Below, piece after piece: positions 62,023 through 64,000 of a DNA stretch of 64,000 nt; the stretch's first letter is position 1; every line of letters starts with the position of its first letter. The notes under the pieces are model-generated. The model searched no databases. It was not told the DNA's origin and saw only the letters and a program-made list of their open reading frames with translations. Source of the DNA: Bin87 sp965203855 (GTDB lineage Bacteria; Chloroflexota; Dehalococcoidia; Lucifugimonadales; UBA3495); contig CBDBDN010000007.1 in NCBI GenBank assembly GCA_965203855.1, positions 62,001-126,000 on the forward strand, in the 5' to 3' direction. The translations under genes were made by a program, and so were the position numbers.

Positions 62023-63738
62023 CCCGGAAGCCGAAGCCGCTGCCGGAGCGCTCTCGGCTATTGCCGCATAATGCCGCCGGAGGCCGCGCCGAGGGTCGGC
62101 AACGGCTGGGTCCGCGGTCCCGTCTGCCGCCGGTCGGTAGCGAAACAGGGCGCCGTCGGCAAACTCGGCGACCGGCTCTACCGGAAGCGTCGCCAGCAGT
62201 CGTTCCAACCCGCCGTAGTAGCCCGGCTTGTCCTCGCAGCCGTTGCCTACGTCGTAGATCCACAGCAAATAAACCGGGCCGGCGCCGCCGGCCTCGGATA
62301 ACTGTCGCTGAATGTGGTCTTTTGTACAGGTCAAGCCATATTGTCGGGCGGACTTGCCGGAGTAGATATAGGCCGGCCATGGCTGGTTGCTGAACACCGT
62401 GCCGGTGATTGCTTGTGCGCGCAGGTAGTTCAGAGCCGGGGAATCGGCCCACGCTGCGGTATTGAAATGCCATAGCGGGCCGGCGGCGGCATTGGCGAAA
62501 TAAGCGGCGCGCCCGTTGACCACGCCCAGATGCAGCAGCAATAAACACAGAACTGCCGCCACTGCGAAACCGGCCCGGCGCCAATTCCGGCGGGACGCAT
62601 AGCTCAACACCCGGTCCAGCGCCAGAACGCCGGCCAGGAACATCGGCAAGTAGGCCGGGGCGGCCAAGCGCGGTGCAATAGAGGTTTCGATGACGGATCT
62701 GGAAAGTATGGAGACTACCAGCAGCGCGGCGCAACATATTGCAAACCAGGCGAACAGCGGCGCGGCGCTGGAAATGCCCGGCGACCGCAGCGCAGCAACG
62801 CCGCCGGCCGCCAGCAGCGCCATCAGGATTGCGCCCAGCGCGACGGCATAGCCCTCCGGCATAGAGAAATAGCCGGCCGGCGGCGCCGGGAACAGCCAAT
62901 CGGACACGACGCCGGGGAGCTGATACAGCAACTGCGCGGCGTCAATGGGCTCGGGCGCAGGGTAATTCCGATAGCCGGTTGGCGCGCCCACCAGCAGATA
63001 GTTACGCAGCATCCACAAAGCAAGGGGCGTCAGCGCAATCAGCCCGTAGCTGACGATGCGGAGCGTCTTTTGCGGCAGGACTGCGCCGCGCTGGAGCGCC
63101 AGTACCGGCACGATCGCCGCCACCAGCGCAATGCCGGCATAGCGGGTTACGCAGGCCAGGGCGGTGAAGGCGCCGGCCCAAATCAAGGCGGAGTTATCCC
63201 TGGTTCGCAGCAGCCGTTCAACCTGCATCAGCGCGAGCATGACAAGCAGGATAAAAAGCATCTCCGACCAGGCAAAATACGCTACATCCAGTAGCGGTAA
63301 AGCCAGCGCAACCGCCAGGCAGCACCACAGCAGCAGCAGCCGGGATGCCAGGCGCGTCCGCAGATACATCCCGACGACAAAGACGGCCAGGCCGAAAAGG
63401 CCGGCGTTGAGCGGGCCGGCTACCGTCAAGGGGTCAAATATGCCGAGGCTGGCCGCGGCCAGCAGCAGCGGATACAGCGGCGGCCACTGATGGTAAATAT
63501 CGCCGTCGAACTGGATAAAGCCGTTGCCGTCCAGCAGGCTGCGGGCTACGCTGATATAGTTGACGGCGTCCGGCGTTAGCCCGACCCCGTAATTAATCTC
63601 CCGGGCCAGCACCAAGGCCGCGCCCAGGGCGCCCAGGATCGCCAGCAGCAGCGTAAGATTGTCGGGGCGCCGGCGGGATAGAACCCGGCGCCCCGCGCTA
63701 ATCAAGGGCGCGCTAATCAGGGGATGGAGGTAGCGCAT
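60604..63738 (-). CDS. GT-C membrane glycosyltransferase with repeat modules, copy 3
   Basis: A 1044-residue paralogue with the same GT-C domain (GLTPDAVNYISVARSLLDG, QWPPLYP) and four C-terminal modules rather than three. The extra module is very similar to its neighbours, pointing to recent unit duplication. ATG 63738 matches the start of copy 1. The N-terminus has a small internal duplication (LISAPLISAGRR). The gap to copy 2 is shorter than the other junctions: GGCGCAT sequences have been joined, deleting the HTH remnant. Confidence 0.85.
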   Translation of the reverse strand: MRYLHPLISAPLISAGRRVLSRRRPDNLTLLLAILGALGAALVLAREINYGVGLTPDAVNYISVARSLLDGNGFIQFDGDIYHQWPPLYPLLLAAASLGIFDPLTVAGPLNAGLFGLAVFVVGMYLRTRLASRLLLLWCCLAVALALPLLDVAYFAWSEMLFILLVMLALMQVERLLRTRDNSALIWAGAFTALACVTRYAGIALVAAIVPVLALQRGAVLPQKTLRIVSYGLIALTPLALWMLRNYLLVGAPTGYRNYPAPEPIDAAQLLYQLPGVVSDWLFPAPPAGYFSMPEGYAVALGAILMALLAAGGVAALRSPGISSAAPLFAWFAICCAALLVVSILSRSVIETSIAPRLAAPAYLPMFLAGVLALDRVLSYASRRNWRRAGFAVAAVLCLLLLHLGVVNGRAAYFANAAAGPLWHFNTAAWADSPALNYLRAQAITGTVFSNQPWPAYIYSGKSARQYGLTCTKDHIQRQLSEAGGAGPVYLLWIYDVGNGCEDKPGYYGGLERLLATLPVEPVAEFADGALFRYRPAADGTADPAVADPRRGLRRHYAAIAESAPAAASASGFNIYLDNAAAPQFITYINNQCAPDDVQALFYLYIVPVNGIYLTDAGRQHGFNERTIKFDRDGIRIGGQCMVRARLPRYEISHIRIGQIIPGVSVIWELEYEPGRAERLRAELAAARQARPPIIQASFAVYHNAGRLIYAKEPCTPSDTAAPFFLHIVPTAAADLPVGREQRDFDDRGFNFYQTGALVNGRQCIASVALPDYDIANIHTGQVIHGAGGIWDLEYEPGRAERLLAELDAARQDQFPVIRGDFEIYYNSDRLIYAKQPCTPADTAAPFFLHILPENAANLPADFRQNGFENRDFPFETAGVLADGRCIASVALSDYDIASIRTGQYTPGAGAIWELEYEPGRAERLLAELDAARQTQPPVIQADFAIYHNSGRLIYAKEPCAPSDITAPFFLHILPENAENLPADFRQNGFENRDFAFEPAGILADGQCIASVALPEYDIAIIRTGQYTPGAGRLWETEFAPAAP

Positions 63739-63916
63739 TTCTGGTTCGCCGGTTACGGCATCAGATGCTCTAGTGAGCGGCCCTGTTTTCCGCAAAGCTT
63801 GCTGGCGTATTAGCGGCGGCATTGAGCTGCTACTGGCGTTAGGTGGCGTTCAATTCTACTCCATCTTTAGCAGTTGCCTAGAATTGGAAGCGCCGGCGCA
63901 TCCTGAACGGATTTTT
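63739..63916. other. Array junction 3/4 with HTH-gene remnant
   Basis: It has the same organisation as junction 1/2, including the HTH-gene fragment near 63762-63792, with scattered changes. No gene. Confidence 0.75.
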
Positions 63917-64000
63917 TTAGGGCGCGGCCGGCGCAAACTCCGTTTCCCAGAGCCGGCCGGCGCCGGGAGTATATTGGCCGGTGCGAATGATGGCGATGTT
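63917..64000 (-). CDS. GT-C glycosyltransferase copy 4, C-terminal end only
   Basis: The last 27 codons of a fourth array member, ending in TEFAPAAP as in copy 3. The gene continues beyond the window, so the array is longer than seen here. The stop region has a seven-T run, where copy 3 has five. Confidence 0.85.
   Translation of the reverse strand, partial: NIAIIRTGQYTPGAGRLWETEFAPAAP

Noticed and set aside
1..64000. tRNA or rRNA genes
   Set aside because: No GTTCGA-type T-arm with matching acceptor stem and no conserved rRNA segment was noticed on either strand; a dedicated scan would be decisive.

Overview
This is a GC-rich, gene-dense window from an uncultured bacterium. The best guess is a member of the Chloroflexota, near the SAR202/Dehalococcoidia lineages. 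The guess rests on several traits seen together: many flavin- or CoA-handling catabolic enzymes (HpaB-type hydroxylase, luciferase-like monooxygenase, acyl-CoA-dehydrogenase-fold enzyme, amidases, enoyl-CoA hydratase), a two-gene sulfopyruvate-decarboxylase-like enzyme, a UGSC-type selenoprotein, a caa3-type oxidase, and secreted proteins with Pro/Thr linkers. No rRNA or tRNA gene was seen, so the placement is an inference.

Layout. 1-5.4 kb: the end of a membrane-anchored protein, a frameshifted secreted Pro/Thr-rich protein, an esterase, a membrane/coiled-coil gene with two broken tandem copies, and an HpaB-family hydroxylase. 5.4-12.2 kb: PstS with a Pho-box-like array, aminopeptidase P, a 79-bp tandem repeat, an MFS exporter, a strong promoter driving a candidate structured RNA, and a luciferase-like oxidoreductase. 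12.5-19.3 kb: an RND pump, its lipoprotein adaptor and a second MFS exporter. 19.4-28.6 kb: an SGNH protein, amidase, acyl-CoA-dehydrogenase-like enzyme, the selenoprotein with its in-frame TGA, a B12-binding radical SAM protein, NadC and a Uma2 nuclease. 28.7-36.0 kb: the aa3/caa3 oxidase operon (ctaC-D-E-F) with clear promoter and terminator, preceded by ctaA-ctaB. 36-44 kb: small hypotheticals, a PIN-domain toxin-like pair, UvrC, a NYN ribonuclease with a terminator in its leader, the sulfopyruvate-decarboxylase pair and a decayed IS30 transposase. 45-54.3 kb: epimerase, thioredoxin reductase, TauE-type exporter, NAD-kinase-like protein, a second coiled-coil gene, GatA-like amidase, enoyl-CoA hydratase, a type II restriction-modification pair and a cupin. 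54.3-64 kb: a small HTH gene beside a tandem array of at least four GT-C membrane glycosyltransferase genes with repeated C-terminal modules.

Three themes stand out. First, local duplication and decay: the coiled-coil copies, the glycosyltransferase array with HTH-gene remnants at its junctions, and a MITE whose insertion supplied a new start codon to one array copy. Second, dispersed palindromes of the form CGTCATTCCGGC-GNAA-GCCGGAAT in most longer intergenic gaps. Third, non-coding regulation: the candidate RNA at 10.7 kb, the NYN leader terminator, and a recurrent -10 block (TATAAT followed by GGCGGC) upstream of at least six genes. The most striking single gene is the UGSC selenoprotein, whose Sec codon and SECIS-like hairpin can both be read directly.
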